This document shows positions 51,240-61,699 of a stretch of DNA of 64,000 nt, in pieces; position 1 is the first letter of the stretch; every line of letters starts with the position of its first letter. A model generated the notes under the pieces. It was not told the DNA's origin and searched no databases. It worked only from the letters and a program-made list of their open reading frames with translations. This stretch comes from Alistipes sp. (lineage in GTDB: Bacteria; Bacteroidota; Bacteroidia; Bacteroidales; Rikenellaceae): positions 1 to 64,000 of the forward strand of contig JAJQED010000023.1 in assembly GCA_021201825.1 (NCBI GenBank), given 5' to 3'. The position numbers were made by a program, and so were the translations under genes.

Positions 51240-53114
51240 CTACTTTTTACCCTTGGGCTTTTTGGATTGCTGCGCCGCCTGTTGCTGCTGGGCCTTGAGC
51301 ATCTCCTCGTACCGCTGCTGCCAATTGGATTTCTTCTTCGGCTTTTTGGCGTTCTCCGCCATGCGGTTACGCAGTTTCTCGTCGTTCACCAGGTAACGGA
51401 TGCCGTATGTCTGACCGATCGTTATAATCGTCGACAGGGCATAGTAGTAACTAAGGCCGCTGGCATAATTGTTAAACCATAACAGGAACATCAACGGCAT
51501 CATGTAGAGGGTGATGAACCGCATGGTACCCATCTGCGGGCCCGAGACGGCCTGCTGGCTCATGGACATCCGTCCGGAAAGATACAGCAATCCGGCCATC
51601 AACAGGGTGAACATGCTTACATGGTCTCCGTAGAACGGTATATTGAACGGCAGGTCGATTATGCTGTCGTAAGACGACAGGTCGGTAGCCCACAGGAACG
51701 ACTGTCCGCGAAGCTCGATGGACGAGGGGAAGAAACGGAACAGTGCGATCAGGATCGGGAACTGCAAAAGCATCGGCAAACAGCCACCCATCGGGCTTAC
51801 ACCGGCTTTCTTATACATCTCCATCGTCGCCTGCTGTTTTTTCATCGCATCCTCCGGCTTGGGATAGCGGGCATTGATCTCCTCCATTTCCGGTTTCAGG
51901 AGCCTCATTTTGGCCTGCGACAGGTACGACCGGTAGGTTATCGGCAGGAGAACGATCTTAATCACCAGCGTCAACAACAGGATAATAAGGCCGTAGCTGG
52001 TAAAGAATTTGCCGAAGAAGTTGAACACCGGTATCACGACCCATAGGTTAACCCACCTCACCAGTTTACCGCCCAGGGCAACCAGCCGTTCGAATTCCTG
52101 GTCGTATTTTTTCAGGATCGAGAACTTATTGGGCCCGTAATAGAACTTAAAGCCGTACTGCTGCTGCTGCTTATTGAACGGGATGGCGATCGAGGCATTA
52201 TAGCGTTTGAGCGGCACCTGGTCGACCTCGTAAGTCTCGTACCACATCGCCGCATTCTCGAAATAGGTGTCCGCTACGAAGATCGACGAAAAGAACTGCT
52301 GTTTGAATGCGACCCACTGTACACGGGTGCTTACGTTCTTGTCTTTTTTAGATTTGGACATCCCGAGCGACTCCACCGACTGCGCTCCCGGATAGCGGTA
52401 ATAGATGCTCGAATAATTGCTCTGGTTCTCCGGCCCTTTTTCGTTCCTCGGCTCGATACTTCTCCAGTTGACCAGTATGTCGTACTGGTTGGAGAGGTGT
52501 TCCTCCATATTCACGAAATTGACCTTGAAATCAACCATATACTCATCCTGCGGAAGAGTATATATATACTCGACGTATGAAAGCGAGTCCACATACAGGC
52601 GGAATGCCTTTGAATTATCCGCTGCGGGTGCTTCGGAGAAATAATAAGTCCCGGTATTTATATACAGGTTCTTATAATTGCGCAGGATGTAGAATTTAAG
52701 ATCGAACTCGGACGATCCCGGGGCTATAAGCGACACCGGATCCCCGTTATAACGGTTGTATTCTTTCAGTTCCACCCCGGTTACCTTTGCCCCGAGATTG
52801 GTCAGCGAAACCTTGATCAGTTCGTTTTCGAGAGTATAGATCTGTTCTTCCCCGCTCCACGCGCTACGGAGCACCTCTCCGTACGGGGTGCCCTGGACCG
52901 AGTCGGCTGCAACCGAATCGTGAGCCATGATCCCCGGGTCGAATTCGTCCGGGCGCAAACCCGGAATATCCTCCAGACGTTCCTGTACGAGGGCTATGGA
53001 ATCCTGCCGCGCCTTTTCGCGTTGGTACTCTGCAGCCTGTTTGGAGTTATACCATGTGAATCCCAAAAGTATTACCCCGATCAGGAGTAATCCAGTTACT
53101 GTATTTCTATCCAT
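51240..53114 (-). CDS. yidC: Membrane protein insertase YidC
   Basis: A 624-residue inner-membrane insertase that places Sec-dependent and independent proteins into the membrane. An N-terminal anchor helix (TVTGLLLIGVILLGFTWYNS) is followed by a large periplasmic beta domain up to about residue 370, then the Oxa1-type core of five TM helices (YGLIILLLTLVIKIVLLPIT, with the hydrophilic-groove Arg in PITYRSYLSQAKM), the MYKKAGVSPMGGCLPMLLQF hairpin and the WFNNYASGLSYYYALSTIIT end. The tail is Gln/Lys-rich (QQQQAAQQSKKPKGKK). Full length for a Gram-negative YidC. It follows pyrG by 93 bases, an order usual in Bacteroidetes. Confidence 0.97.
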   Translation of the reverse strand: MDRNTVTGLLLIGVILLGFTWYNSKQAAEYQREKARQDSIALVQERLEDIPGLRPDEFDPGIMAHDSVAADSVQGTPYGEVLRSAWSGEEQIYTLENELIKVSLTNLGAKVTGVELKEYNRYNGDPVSLIAPGSSEFDLKFYILRNYKNLYINTGTYYFSEAPAADNSKAFRLYVDSLSYVEYIYTLPQDEYMVDFKVNFVNMEEHLSNQYDILVNWRSIEPRNEKGPENQSNYSSIYYRYPGAQSVESLGMSKSKKDKNVSTRVQWVAFKQQFFSSIFVADTYFENAAMWYETYEVDQVPLKRYNASIAIPFNKQQQQYGFKFYYGPNKFSILKKYDQEFERLVALGGKLVRWVNLWVVIPVFNFFGKFFTSYGLIILLLTLVIKIVLLPITYRSYLSQAKMRLLKPEMEEINARYPKPEDAMKKQQATMEMYKKAGVSPMGGCLPMLLQFPILIALFRFFPSSIELRGQSFLWATDLSSYDSIIDLPFNIPFYGDHVSMFTLLMAGLLYLSGRMSMSQQAVSGPQMGTMRFITLYMMPLMFLLWFNNYASGLSYYYALSTIITIGQTYGIRYLVNDEKLRNRMAENAKKPKKKSNWQQRYEEMLKAQQQQAAQQSKKPKGKK

Positions 53115-53207
53115 CTTCTTCTTTCGGCCGGCCTGCGCCGTGCCCTATTATTTAAGTTACATGAATCCCCGGGCCACAGCCGGGAACATATGGGGTTAAT
53201 TCTACTT

Positions 53208-54842
53208 TTATTCCTGCTTTCCCGAACAATAACCGATCGCGGCCTTGACGAAATCGACGAACAGCGGGTGCGGGGTCATCACCGTACTGCGGTATTCCGG
53301 ATGGAACTGTACGCCGACGAACCACGGGTGACCCTCGATCTCTACCGCCTCCACCAGGCCCGTATCCGGATTGATCCCGGCCGGTTTCATCCCGGCGGCG
53401 GTGAACTGCTCGAGATACTGGTTGTTGAATTCGTAACGGTGGCGGTGGCGTTCCATTACCTGTTCCGTACCGTAAGCCTTGAATACATTTGTTCCCTTGA
53501 CAAGCTGGCACGGGTAAGCACCCAGGCGCATAGTGCCCCCTTTTTCGGTCACTCCTTTCTGGTCTTCCATAAGGTCGATCACCGGATAGGACGTGCTGCC
53601 CATCTCCGTCGAATTGGCGTCGGTAAGGCCCAGGACATTGCGGGCGAATTCGACCACCGCACACTGCATCCCCAGGCATATACCGAAAAACGGAATACCG
53701 TTCTCCCGGGCATACTTCACGGCTTCGATCTTACCCTCGATACCGCGGTGGCCGAACCCCGGTGCTACCAGTATACCGCACATCCCTTTGAGGGACTTGG
53801 AGATGGTCTCCGCCGTCAGTTTCTCGGAATTAATATAATGCAGCTTTACCCTGACATTATTGGTCGCACCGGCATGAACGAACGACTCCACAATGCTCTT
53901 GTATGCATCGGGAAGTTCGGTGTATTTACCAACCAGGGCGATATTCACATTGTCTTTCGGGTTCTTCACCTTGTCCACGAACTCGGTCCATTTCACAAGG
54001 TCCGGCTCTTTGTCGCAGGGTAGGTTCAGTTTCTTGAGGGTTACCTCGTCGAACTTCTGCTCCCTCATTTTGAGCGGCACTTCGTAAATGGTCGGCACGT
54101 CTATGGACTGCACAACCGCATCCGCATCCACGTTACAGAACAGGGCCACCTTGCGCCGCAGGTCCTGCGACAGGTTCTTTTCGGTTCTCAGCACGAGTAT
54201 ATCGGGCTGCAACCCGTTCTCGAGCATCGTTTTGACCGAATGCTGGGTAGGTTTGGTCTTCAGCTCGCCCGAAGCCGAAAGGTAAGGTATAAGGGTAAGG
54301 TGGACGATGGCGGTCTCATGGTCCCCCAGTTCGTACCTCAGCTGGCGCACCGCCTCTATATACGGCAGAGACTCGATATCCCCAACCGTGCCCCCTATCT
54401 CGGTAATTATAACGTCGTACAGTTTTTTGGACCCGAGAAGTTTTATGCGCCTTTTGATCTCGTCGGTAATGTGCGGTATCACCTGTACGGTTTTGCCGAG
54501 GTATTCCCCGCGGCGTTCCTTGTTGATAACGCTCTGGTATATCTTGCCCGTGGTAACGTTGTTAGCTTTGGTGGTCTGTATGGAAGTGAACCTCTCGTAA
54601 TGGCCGAGGTCGAGGTCCGTTTCGGCCCCGTCCTCAGTGACATAACACTCGCCGTGCTCATACGGGTTGAGCGTCCCCGGGTCCACGTTGATATAAGGGT
54701 CGAGCTTCTGGATGGTAACGCTGTACCCGCGCGCCTGCAGCAGTTTGGCCAGCGACGCGGAAATTATACCCTTGCCCAAAGAAGAGGCCACCCCACCCGT
54801 AACGAAGATATACTTGGGGCGGCTTTTAGTGTTGACTGACAT
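53208..54842 (-). CDS. pyrG: CTP synthase
   Basis: Makes CTP from UTP, ATP and glutamine. 544 residues. The synthetase half begins [20 protein letters not shown] (P-loop), then [31 protein letters not shown] and the [20 protein letters not shown] stretch. The amidotransferase half has the catalytic Cys in [20 protein letters not shown] and the His-Glu pair in [11 protein letters not shown]. All key residues are intact. It starts 22 bases after the DUF349 gene, so the three genes DUF349, pyrG and yidC probably share a transcript. Annotation by motif is unambiguous. Confidence 0.98.
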   Translation of the reverse strand: MSVNTKSRPKYIFVTGGVASSLGKGIISASLAKLLQARGYSVTIQKLDPYINVDPGTLNPYEHGECYVTEDGAETDLDLGHYERFTSIQTTKANNVTTGKIYQSVINKERRGEYLGKTVQVIPHITDEIKRRIKLLGSKKLYDVIITEIGGTVGDIESLPYIEAVRQLRYELGDHETAIVHLTLIPYLSASGELKTKPTQHSVKTMLENGLQPDILVLRTEKNLSQDLRRKVALFCNVDADAVVQSIDVPTIYEVPLKMREQKFDEVTLKKLNLPCDKEPDLVKWTEFVDKVKNPKDNVNIALVGKYTELPDAYKSIVESFVHAGATNNVRVKLHYINSEKLTAETISKSLKGMCGILVAPGFGHRGIEGKIEAVKYARENGIPFFGICLGMQCAVVEFARNVLGLTDANSTEMGSTSYPVIDLMEDQKGVTEKGGTMRLGAYPCQLVKGTNVFKAYGTEQVMERHRHRYEFNNQYLEQFTAAGMKPAGINPDTGLVEAVEIEGHPWFVGVQFHPEYRSTVMTPHPLFVDFVKAAIGYCSGKQE

Positions 54843-54864
54843 ATCCGGTTTGTTTTTGCTTTTG

Positions 54865-57228
54865 TTATTCCTGGCTGTCGATAAGGTTTATCTTCTCGAT
54901 GGTCGCGGCCATCTCCTCACGGGTGCGGGCGATCTTCTGCTCCACGTCCCGGATCATGGACTCCGCATTCTTCGAATTGGAGAAAAACCCTATATTGTTT
55001 TCCAGCAATGCTATCTCCGACTCCATCTGTTTCACTTTGTTGTAGAGCCGGTCGCGTTCGAAGCGCAGGCGCTTGTCGCCGCTGGTCTTCATGTTGCGGA
55101 CCTTTTCCCTGAACCTGTCGAACCTTACGTTCTGCCCGCTGTCCCTCAGGGTGGAGAACGCGGTATCCATCACGGCCTTATATTCTTTTTGCAGGGCGTC
55201 TTTCTGTTTGATGGGAACGTAGCCTATTTCGCTCCACCGGCGCTGGAACTCCTTGATCATGTCGAATCCTCCAGCCGCAATATCGGCGGCGGCGATCTCC
55301 TCCAGAAGCTTGCGCTTCATACGCAGGTTGTTCTCCTGCTCGGAATCCCGTGAACTGAAATGGGTGGATTTCCTCTCGAAGAAACGGTCGCAAGCGGCGC
55401 GGAAACGCTTCCATACGGCATCCGAATGCCGCCAGGCCACCGGCCCTATCTCTTTCCACCGCTTCTGCATGGCTATGAGTTCCTCGGTGGTTTTCTTCCA
55501 GTCTTCGCTCTCCTGCAGGGCTTCGGCCGCCTCGCATATCTCCTGCTTGAGTTGCAGGTTATGGTCCATTTCGGCCTTTATCTGCTGGTAAAAAGCCCGT
55601 TTTTGCTCGAAGAAGCGGTCGCAGGCGTTACGGAACTGTTCGTATATCCGGGCATTGTCTTTCCGGGGAGCGAACCCGATGGTTTTCCATACTTTCTGTA
55701 TCTCCAGCAGTTTATCGGAGGCCTTGTTCCAGTCCTTGCGGGTAGTCCACATGCCCTCGGAGAGCTCCTCTGTCTTACGGCAGAGTTCGGTTTTCAGTTC
55801 CAGGTTGCGTTTCTGCTCCTCTTTCTGGGTGTCGAAATATTCCTGGTGCTGTTTATTTATACGCGAACTGGCCTCTTTGAAGCGCTCCCACACCGTCTCC
55901 TTGTATTCCCTCGCTACCGGGCCTATTTCGCGCCATTGCTCATGGAGCTTCTGGAGCCGGTGGAAGCTGTTCAGCACCGACGGTTCCAAAACCAGCGCCT
56001 CCGCCTCCTCGCACAGGGCCACTTTGGCTTCGTAGTTCTTTTTCAGGTCGAGGTCCCGCAGCTCCTTGTTTATCTTTATGTAGCTGTAGAAATTCTCGAC
56101 ATGGTGGTTATAGGTTTCCCACAGGTCCTTGACGTTGGCCTGCGGCACGGGACCCGCTTCCCGCCACCGCTGCTGCAGGTCACGGAATGCGTTGAACGTA
56201 TTGCCGAGGGTCTCGCTGCTGTTCACCAGCTCTTTGAGGTCCTCGATTATCTTTAGTTTTATGCTGAGGTTCTCCTCTTTGCTCCTGTCCAGCTGGGCGA
56301 TGAATTCGTCCCTGCGTTTGCGGTACTCCGAGAAAAGGTCCTTGAGCCTCTGTTCTTCGTTATCGACCGGGGGTGCGAAATCTTCCGGCTGGCCGCCCTC
56401 CTCGATGAACTTGCGGCGAAGCTCGTCGTGTTCGGCCCGCAGGAGTTTGTAAAAAGCCACTTTAACGGCTTCCACTTCCCGCCGGATGGTATGCACCGGC
56501 CTCTCGGCCAGCAGCACCGCGAACATATCCAGCAGCTGGGCCTTACTCTTCCCGGCCGTATCGAACACTTCGCTTCCGGCAGGTATTTCACCCGCCGCCA
56601 GTTCGCTGTCGTCTTCCTCCCCGAGGTCGTAATCGGGATGTTCCGCAGCGATTATATCGAGCTGTGCTTCCTCATCCGAGAAATCCACGGTTTCTTCCGT
56701 TTCTTCCGCTATCGCGGCCTCCGGTACGGATACCCGTTCCGTGGTTTGTTCCGCACTTTCGGGTTCCCTTACGGCATCGTCATTCACTTCGGCTGCAACC
56801 GTTTCCGGTTCGGTAGCCATAGTTCCTTCCAACGGTTCTTCGGCCGTTTGCACGGCTTCTTCCTTTTCTGCCTCTACCTCGGCCCGTTCAATCTGCACAT
56901 CGTTGGCCGTAGATTCTTCGGCCGGCTGAGCCATGGCAGCCTCCGTAACTTCCGCCGGGGCGTCACCGGCTTGCGGACCGGGTGACGATCCGTCGGCATC
57001 GGGTTCCGGCACGTCCGGCTCTTCCGTCCGGGCGGACGGGTTAACTTCCGGGGCCTTGTCCGTTCCCCCGGGCATATCGGTTTGTTCACCGGCATCCACA
57101 GGAGTATCCTGCGGGACGGATTCGGGTAGTTCCTCCGCGGCGGTAACAGCGGCGGTCTCGTTCTGCGCATCACCGGCAAAGCCGGTTTGTTCCTCGGGAA
57201 CAGCGGGGTTGGTTGTTTCGGTAGCCAT
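54865..57228 (-). CDS. DUF349 repeat protein with long acidic N-terminus
   Basis: 787 residues from ATG 57228. The first 210 residues are low-complexity, rich in Glu, Ala, Pro, Thr and Asp, and likely disordered. From about residue 290 at least five DUF349 units follow, each of about 75 residues and two or three long helices with the repeated core W-x-x-[IA]GPV-P/A ([100 protein letters not shown]). The end is coiled coil. The family is widespread in Bacteroidetes and of unknown role. An upstream ATG at 57255 lies nearer the promoter, and MATETTNP is the better start. Confidence 0.9.
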   Translation of the reverse strand: MATETTNPAVPEEQTGFAGDAQNETAAVTAAEELPESVPQDTPVDAGEQTDMPGGTDKAPEVNPSARTEEPDVPEPDADGSSPGPQAGDAPAEVTEAAMAQPAEESTANDVQIERAEVEAEKEEAVQTAEEPLEGTMATEPETVAAEVNDDAVREPESAEQTTERVSVPEAAIAEETEETVDFSDEEAQLDIIAAEHPDYDLGEEDDSELAAGEIPAGSEVFDTAGKSKAQLLDMFAVLLAERPVHTIRREVEAVKVAFYKLLRAEHDELRRKFIEEGGQPEDFAPPVDNEEQRLKDLFSEYRKRRDEFIAQLDRSKEENLSIKLKIIEDLKELVNSSETLGNTFNAFRDLQQRWREAGPVPQANVKDLWETYNHHVENFYSYIKINKELRDLDLKKNYEAKVALCEEAEALVLEPSVLNSFHRLQKLHEQWREIGPVAREYKETVWERFKEASSRINKQHQEYFDTQKEEQKRNLELKTELCRKTEELSEGMWTTRKDWNKASDKLLEIQKVWKTIGFAPRKDNARIYEQFRNACDRFFEQKRAFYQQIKAEMDHNLQLKQEICEAAEALQESEDWKKTTEELIAMQKRWKEIGPVAWRHSDAVWKRFRAACDRFFERKSTHFSSRDSEQENNLRMKRKLLEEIAAADIAAGGFDMIKEFQRRWSEIGYVPIKQKDALQKEYKAVMDTAFSTLRDSGQNVRFDRFREKVRNMKTSGDKRLRFERDRLYNKVKQMESEIALLENNIGFFSNSKNAESMIRDVEQKIARTREEMAATIEKINLIDSQE

Positions 57229-57270
57229 CTTGCTCGATTTTATATGCCCGCACATTATACAGGCAATTTA

Positions 57271-57278
57271 CAAATGTA
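57271..57278 (-). promoter_or_regulatory. -7 element of the DUF349-pyrG-yidC transcript
   Basis: The minus strand reads TACATTTG, an exact TAnnTTTG match, 42 bases before ATG 57228. Confidence 0.55.
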
Positions 57279-57447
57279 TTGCATTTTTCCTAAATCCCCT
57301 AACCCCCGTGCGGGATTTTGGCCCGAAAAAGAGGGTACCTGCACAGAGATAAAAACAAATAACGGGATGAATTAACGTTTTATTAAGGTAAATCTCATTA
57401 TTTTGTAACAACTTTGCGGAAGTATTTCCTTAAAAACTGCCAAATTA

Positions 57448-58125
57448 ATGAGTTACCGCATCTTATTGGTCGACGACGAACCGGATATCCTGGAATTCGT
57501 CGGGTATAATCTGAACAAAGAGGGCTACGAGGTTCACACCGCCTCCAACGGAAAGGAAGCCGTACAGAAAGCGCTCGAGGTGAAGCCCCACCTGATCCTG
57601 CTGGACGTGATGATGCCCGAGATGGACGGGAGGGAGACCTGCGAGCAGATACGTTCCATACCGGAACTATCCTCTACCCTTATAGCGTTCCTCACGGCAC
57701 GAAGCGAAGATTACTCGCAGCTTGCCGGTTTCGACGCCGGTGCGGACGACTATATAACCAAACCCATTAAGGTCAAGATACTTGTCAGCCGTATAAAGGC
57801 CATGCTCAAAAGGATCGAGAGCAACCCCATCCCGGTAGCGGGCGGCGGTGAGGGCAAATCCCTCCAGATCGACAAGGAACGTTATATCGTGATCAAGGAC
57901 GGCCACGAGATAACCATGCCGCGCAAGGAGTTCAACCTGCTTACGCTTCTGTATTCCAAGCCGCAAAAAGTATTCTCGCGGGATGAAATATTCACCACAG
58001 TGTGGGGTAACGACGTGGTCGTGGGCGACAGGACCATAGATGTCCATATCCGCAAACTGCGCGAGAAGATCGGCGACAGCCATATCGTCACGGTCAAGGG
58101 GGTCGGCTATAAATACGAGGACTGA
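57448..58125 (+). CDS. OmpR/PhoB-family response regulator
   Basis: A 225-residue two-component transcription factor. The receiver domain occupies residues 1-120: acidic pair in RILLVDDEPDILEFVGYNL, phospho-accepting Asp in LILLDVMMPEMDGRETCEQI near residue 54, then AFLTARSEDYSQLAGFDAGA and ITKPIKVKIL with the conserved Lys. The winged helix runs from about residue 145: MPRKEFNLLTLLYSKPQKVF, then TVWGNDVVVGDRTIDVHIRK and the end VTVKGVGYKYED. All switch residues are intact. No histidine kinase gene is adjacent (the next gene is crcB), so its partner is elsewhere. CAACTTTG at 57409-57416, one mismatch to consensus, may be its -7 element. Confidence 0.95.
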   Translation: MSYRILLVDDEPDILEFVGYNLNKEGYEVHTASNGKEAVQKALEVKPHLILLDVMMPEMDGRETCEQIRSIPELSSTLIAFLTARSEDYSQLAGFDAGADDYITKPIKVKILVSRIKAMLKRIESNPIPVAGGGEGKSLQIDKERYIVIKDGHEITMPRKEFNLLTLLYSKPQKVFSRDEIFTTVWGNDVVVGDRTIDVHIRKLREKIGDSHIVTVKGVGYKYED

Positions 58126-58183
58126 CAGTGGCTACCCCGGGGAAAATTCCCGGCGCCGGTGGCCAGAACGGCCGAAGAATTGT

Positions 58184-58223
58184 TAATTTTGCATCCGGCC
58201 GGGCCGAATACCCCCGGCCGGAT
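58184..58223 (+). promoter_or_regulatory. Promoter element and hairpin upstream of crcB
   Basis: TAATTTTG (58184-58191) is an exact -7 match. Directly after it an 11-bp perfect stem ATCCGGCCGGG (58193-58203) pairs with CCCGGCCGGAT (58213-58223), followed by TCTTTAATTG. The hairpin may end the response-regulator transcript. A crcB start from this promoter would begin inside the stem. I see no match to the fluoride riboswitch core. Confidence 0.5.
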
Positions 58224-58243
58224 TCTTTAATTGTACACGAACA

Positions 58244-58627
58244 TTGCAGAACCTGGTACGCGATATCCTGCTTGTGGGCACCGGTGGATTTTTGGGAAGC
58301 ACCTGCCGCTTCCTGGTGTCCCTGGCTTTTTCAGGTGTCTCAAGCACGGCAGGATTCCCACTGGCCACCTTTACGGTGAATGCCTTGGGATCGCTGATCA
58401 TGGGGGCCGTGATGCCGCTGGCAGGAGCCGGGCCGTTGCATCTGCTTCTGGCGGTCGGGTTTTGCGGGGGATTCACTACGTTTTCCGCATTTTCGGCCGA
58501 GACGCTCGGTTTGCTTCGCAGCGGGCATGTCTGGGCAGGGTTAGCTTATGCAGCGGCAAGCATACTGGTATGCGTGCTGTTCGTAGGGATAGGCATCTAT
58601 GCAGGTAGTAAATTGAAAGGAATATAA
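58244..58627 (+). CDS. crcB: Fluoride ion channel CrcB/Fluc
   Basis: A 127-residue inner-membrane fluoride exporter channel that works as a dimer. Four hydrophobic helices are seen. Motifs: GTGGFLGSTCRFLVS in TM1 (family GGxxGAxxRY), FPLATFTVNALGSLIMGAVM in TM2 with the conserved Asn, and GFCGGFTTFSAFSAETLGLL in TM3, with the Phe box (FTTFS) that lines the fluoride path. The frame opens at TTG 58244 and there is no ATG before the first TM helix, so TTG is the likely start. It ends 13 bases before pta and may share its transcript. Confidence 0.93.
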   Translation: MQNLVRDILLVGTGGFLGSTCRFLVSLAFSGVSSTAGFPLATFTVNALGSLIMGAVMPLAGAGPLHLLLAVGFCGGFTTFSAFSAETLGLLRSGHVWAGLAYAAASILVCVLFVGIGIYAGSKLKGI

Positions 58628-58640
58628 AAATTATACCGCA

Positions 58641-59657
58641 ATGGAATTTATCGAAACAGTCAAGGCCCGGGCGCGGGAACGCCGGATGAAGATCGTCCTG
58701 CCGGAAGGGACCGAAGAGCGGACGCTAAAAGCGGCGGACAGGATAATCAGCGAGAGCATCGCGGACATTATCCTGCTGGGCAATCCGGACGAGATCATGC
58801 ACCTGGCCTCGGAGTATTACCTGGAAAATATCGGCGGCGCGCAGATCATCGACCCTCTGGACAACCCCAAGGCCCCGCAATATGCCGAGCTGATGGTATC
58901 CCTGCGCTCCCACAAAGGTGTTACCACCCCCATAGCCCTCGAACTTTTGAAAGACCCGTTATACTTGGGGGCCATTATGGTCAAGGCCGGGGATGCCGAC
59001 GGCGAAGTTGCCGGTGCGGACAACGCCACAAGCGACGTACTGAGGCCTGCACTGCAATACGTAAAGACCGCCCCCGGGGTAAGCGTTATTTCGGGCACGT
59101 TCATAATGAACATCCCCGACACCATGTTCGGAGACCACGGCATGATGCTTTTTGCCGACTGTGCCGTACATCCCGACCCCAGCGCTACGGAACTGGCCGA
59201 GATAGCCGTCTTCACGGGCCGTACCGCACGGGCCATTGCAGGCATTGAGCCCCGCATCGCCATGCTTAGCTTCTCGACCAAAGGCTCGGCAAAGCATGAA
59301 CTTGTCGATAAGGTCGTGGAAGCTACGCGGCTGGCCCAGGAGATGGACCCCACCCTGCAGATCGACGGCGAGCTGCAGGCCGATGCGGCCATAGTTCCCG
59401 GGATCGGGGCTAAAAAGGCCCCCGGAAGCCCTATCGCCGGTAAAGCGAACGTACTTGTCTTCCCGTCACTGAACGTTGGCAATATCGCCTATAAACTGGT
59501 GCAGAGGATGGCAAAGGCTACCGCCGTCGGGCCTATCCTGCAGGGGATGGCCGCCCCGGTCAACGACCTGTCCAGGGGCTGCTCGGTAGAGGATATCGTC
59601 GGCCTTGTAGCCATCACTGCCTGCCAGGCGCAGGCGGCGGCCGCAAATAAAAAATAA
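58641..59657 (+). CDS. pta: Phosphate acetyltransferase
   Basis: Converts acetyl-CoA and phosphate to acetyl phosphate, the first step of acetate formation. 338 residues, the short single-domain form. Motifs: MKIVLPEGTEERTLKAADRI, DVLRPALQYVKTAPGVSVIS, DCAVHPDPSATELAEIAVFT, MLSFSTKGSAKHELVDKVVE and the signature GSPIAGKANVLVFPSLNVGN, followed by IAYKLVQRMAKATAVGPILQ. A complete catalytic domain with no N-terminal DRTGG regulatory part. ackA follows by 24 bases, making the standard acetate pathway pair. Confidence 0.97.
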   Translation: MEFIETVKARARERRMKIVLPEGTEERTLKAADRIISESIADIILLGNPDEIMHLASEYYLENIGGAQIIDPLDNPKAPQYAELMVSLRSHKGVTTPIALELLKDPLYLGAIMVKAGDADGEVAGADNATSDVLRPALQYVKTAPGVSVISGTFIMNIPDTMFGDHGMMLFADCAVHPDPSATELAEIAVFTGRTARAIAGIEPRIAMLSFSTKGSAKHELVDKVVEATRLAQEMDPTLQIDGELQADAAIVPGIGAKKAPGSPIAGKANVLVFPSLNVGNIAYKLVQRMAKATAVGPILQGMAAPVNDLSRGCSVEDIVGLVAITACQAQAAAANKK

Positions 59658-59681
59658 ACATCAAATCCACAAACCCGGCTT

Positions 59682-60896
59682 ATGATAATATTAGTGCTCA
59701 ACTGCGGCAGTTCGTCCGTAAAATACCAGGTCATCGACATGACCTCCGATGGCCATAGCCTGCTGGCCAAAGGCATAGTTGAACGTATCGGTCTGTCGGA
59801 CAGCGTCCTGACACACAAGGCTGCCGGCAAACCGGTATATGAGATCGTCCGCAACATCCCGGACCATACTGCGGGAATAAATCTGCTGCTAACATGTATC
59901 ACGGACGAGAAATACGGGGTCATCGGCAGTTTGGCCGAACTCAATGCCGTCGGCCACAGGGTCGCCCACGGGGGAGAATATTTCAGCGACAGCGCCATAG
60001 TAAACAATACCGTCATAAAACAGATCGAAAGTTGTTTCGAGCTGGCTCCGCTGCATAACCCGGCAAACCTGAAAGGGATACTTTCGATCGAGAACATCCT
60101 TCCCGGGATACCTCAGGTGGCTACTTTCGACACTTCTTTCCATCAGACCATCCCGGCCAAGAATTTTATGTATGCGCTGCCCTACCGCTACTATGAGGAA
60201 GATCGGGTCCGCAAATACGGTTTCCACGGTACGAGCCATAAGTTCGTGGCCGAGAAAGCCTGCCGGATGACGGGATGCTGTTATGACCGGGCAAAAATAA
60301 TAACTTGCCACATTGGCAACGGAGCTTCCGTTACCGCCATCCTGCACGGGAAATCCTACGACACCTCGATGGGTTTCACCCCGGCCGACGGGCTTATTAT
60401 GGGGACACGGACTGGAGAGATCGACCCGGGCGCTTTGATCTATATTGCCGAAAAGGAGGGACTGAGTTATTCCAAACTGAGCGACCTGATAAACAAACAA
60501 TCGGGTGTGGCCGGCTTTACGGGCATATCCTCCGATATGCGCGATATCGACAAGGCGTCGGCGAACGGAGACCAGAGGGCGACGCTCCTGCTGGACATGT
60601 ATGACGAACGGCTCAAGAAATTCATCGGGGCATATGCGGCGGCTATGGGCGGCGTGGACCTTATTGTGTTCACCGGCGGGGTGGCCGAAAACGGCCCCGA
60701 GCGGCGGCGGCGGGCTTGTTCGGGTCTTGAATTCATGGGCCTGGAATTCGATGAGCAAGCCAACGAGGGCGTACGTGGCGAAGACAAGATAATCTCCGGC
60801 CCCGGCTCCAAAGTCAAAGTGGTGGTTGCCACCACGGACGAAGAATACGTCATAGCTTCGGATACATTCCGCCTACTGAAAAAAAGGTCGGAATAA
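59682..60896 (+). CDS. ackA: Acetate kinase
   Basis: Transfers phosphate from acetyl phosphate to ADP, giving ATP and acetate. 404 residues. Motifs: MIILVLNCGSSSVKYQVI (phosphate 1), the HRVAHGG block with Arg, ATFDTSFHQTIPAKNFMYAL, YGFHGTSHKFVAEKACR (family signature), then CHIGNGASVTAI, TPADGLIMGTRTGEIDPGAL with the nucleotide-site Arg, and VFTGGVAENGPERRR (adenosine). All active-site residues known for the family are present. It ends the crcB-pta-ackA run with a hairpin terminator. Confidence 0.98.
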   Translation: MIILVLNCGSSSVKYQVIDMTSDGHSLLAKGIVERIGLSDSVLTHKAAGKPVYEIVRNIPDHTAGINLLLTCITDEKYGVIGSLAELNAVGHRVAHGGEYFSDSAIVNNTVIKQIESCFELAPLHNPANLKGILSIENILPGIPQVATFDTSFHQTIPAKNFMYALPYRYYEEDRVRKYGFHGTSHKFVAEKACRMTGCCYDRAKIITCHIGNGASVTAILHGKSYDTSMGFTPADGLIMGTRTGEIDPGALIYIAEKEGLSYSKLSDLINKQSGVAGFTGISSDMRDIDKASANGDQRATLLLDMYDERLKKFIGAYAAAMGGVDLIVFTGGVAENGPERRRRACSGLEFMGLEFDEQANEGVRGEDKIISGPGSKVKVVVATTDEEYVIASDTFRLLKKRSE

Positions 60897-60915
60897 TCCC
60901 CACTGACTAATTATC

Positions 60916-60950
60916 AAACAGGGCGGCCCCGTATAGGCCGCCCTGTTTCG
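60916..60950 (+). terminator. Terminator of pta-ackA
   Basis: AAACAGGGCGGCC (60916-60928) pairs perfectly with GGCCGCCCTGTTT (60936-60948), 20 bases after the ackA stop. The T-run is only three bases and is part of the stem. Confidence 0.7.
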
Positions 60951-61108
60951 TCCGGACCGCCGAACCGGAAATACCGTCCGATTTTATTACGGTTTCTGTA
61001 GCGAAAACCGTATTATTTTGCTATATTTAGATGAGCAATGGGTGGCCGGGAACGGTTCCCGATACTGGTTGCCGGCCCGGTGCCTCTAACCCTCTAAACC
61101 CGCCGACT

Positions 61109-61690
61109 ATGAAAAAACTGATCTTCACCGTAATTTTACTGCCGCTATTCGCCTCTGCGGCAAACGCCCAGGCGACAGTTCCACCCTACCGGTTCGAGAC
61201 GGCCAGCGATTATACTCGCTATAACGACGCTATTTTGGAGTGCTGCAACTGGATGATAAACACCCCGTTGGAAGAGTACCTACCGTATGTGGACGAGATG
61301 GTTGTATTCATTTACGAATGGAGCATGGGCAGTCCCGATGTAATGATCCTGCTCGACCCTTATTTTATGCCGTATTATGAGAATATCCCCCTGCTGATGG
61401 TATGGCACATGGCCGGGGCCACTAAATACCAGCTCGAACGGGGGATTTACGCGACCAAGGTCGAGGACATCCGGGCCAGTACCCTTGCGGGCGTCGAGGC
61501 CGCTTTGAACTGTTACGAACAGAACAGGGAGTTGTTCGTAACGGACAAGGCAACCGAAAAACTTCTGAAAGCCAGGCAAAAAGGGAAGATCGAGAAAGAA
61601 CTGGTAAAAAGGATAAAGACCGACATTGCCGACGAGGAACTGGCCAAATCCAACCACGGCCATGTTTACGGTACCCCGGAAGAGGAATAA
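61109..61690 (+). CDS. Small exported protein of unknown function
   Basis: 193 residues from ATG 61109, signal peptide cut near ANAQA. The mature protein is mainly helical: SDYTRYNDAILECCNWMINT with twin Cys, then a Tyr-rich segment (DEMVVFIYEWSMGSPDVMIL, DPYFMPYYENIPLLMVWHMA) and a helix-rich C-terminal half (EDIRASTLAGVEAALNCYEQ) ending in a charged tail, EELAKSNHGHVYGTPEEE. I do not recognise the family. TATATTTA at 61022-61029 may be its -7 element, which gives a leader of about 75 bases. Upstream in-frame residues (from 61031) lie in this leader and are not a signal peptide. It is transcribed alone and is convergent with uvrA. Confidence 0.75.
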   Translation: MKKLIFTVILLPLFASAANAQATVPPYRFETASDYTRYNDAILECCNWMINTPLEEYLPYVDEMVVFIYEWSMGSPDVMILLDPYFMPYYENIPLLMVWHMAGATKYQLERGIYATKVEDIRASTLAGVEAALNCYEQNRELFVTDKATEKLLKARQKGKIEKELVKRIKTDIADEELAKSNHGHVYGTPEEE

Positions 61691-61699
61691 GCATCTCGG

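Noticed and set aside
58126-58243. Fluoride riboswitch before crcB
   Set aside because: The gap is short, and I cannot find the riboswitch's conserved core. The only clear structure is a simple GC hairpin.
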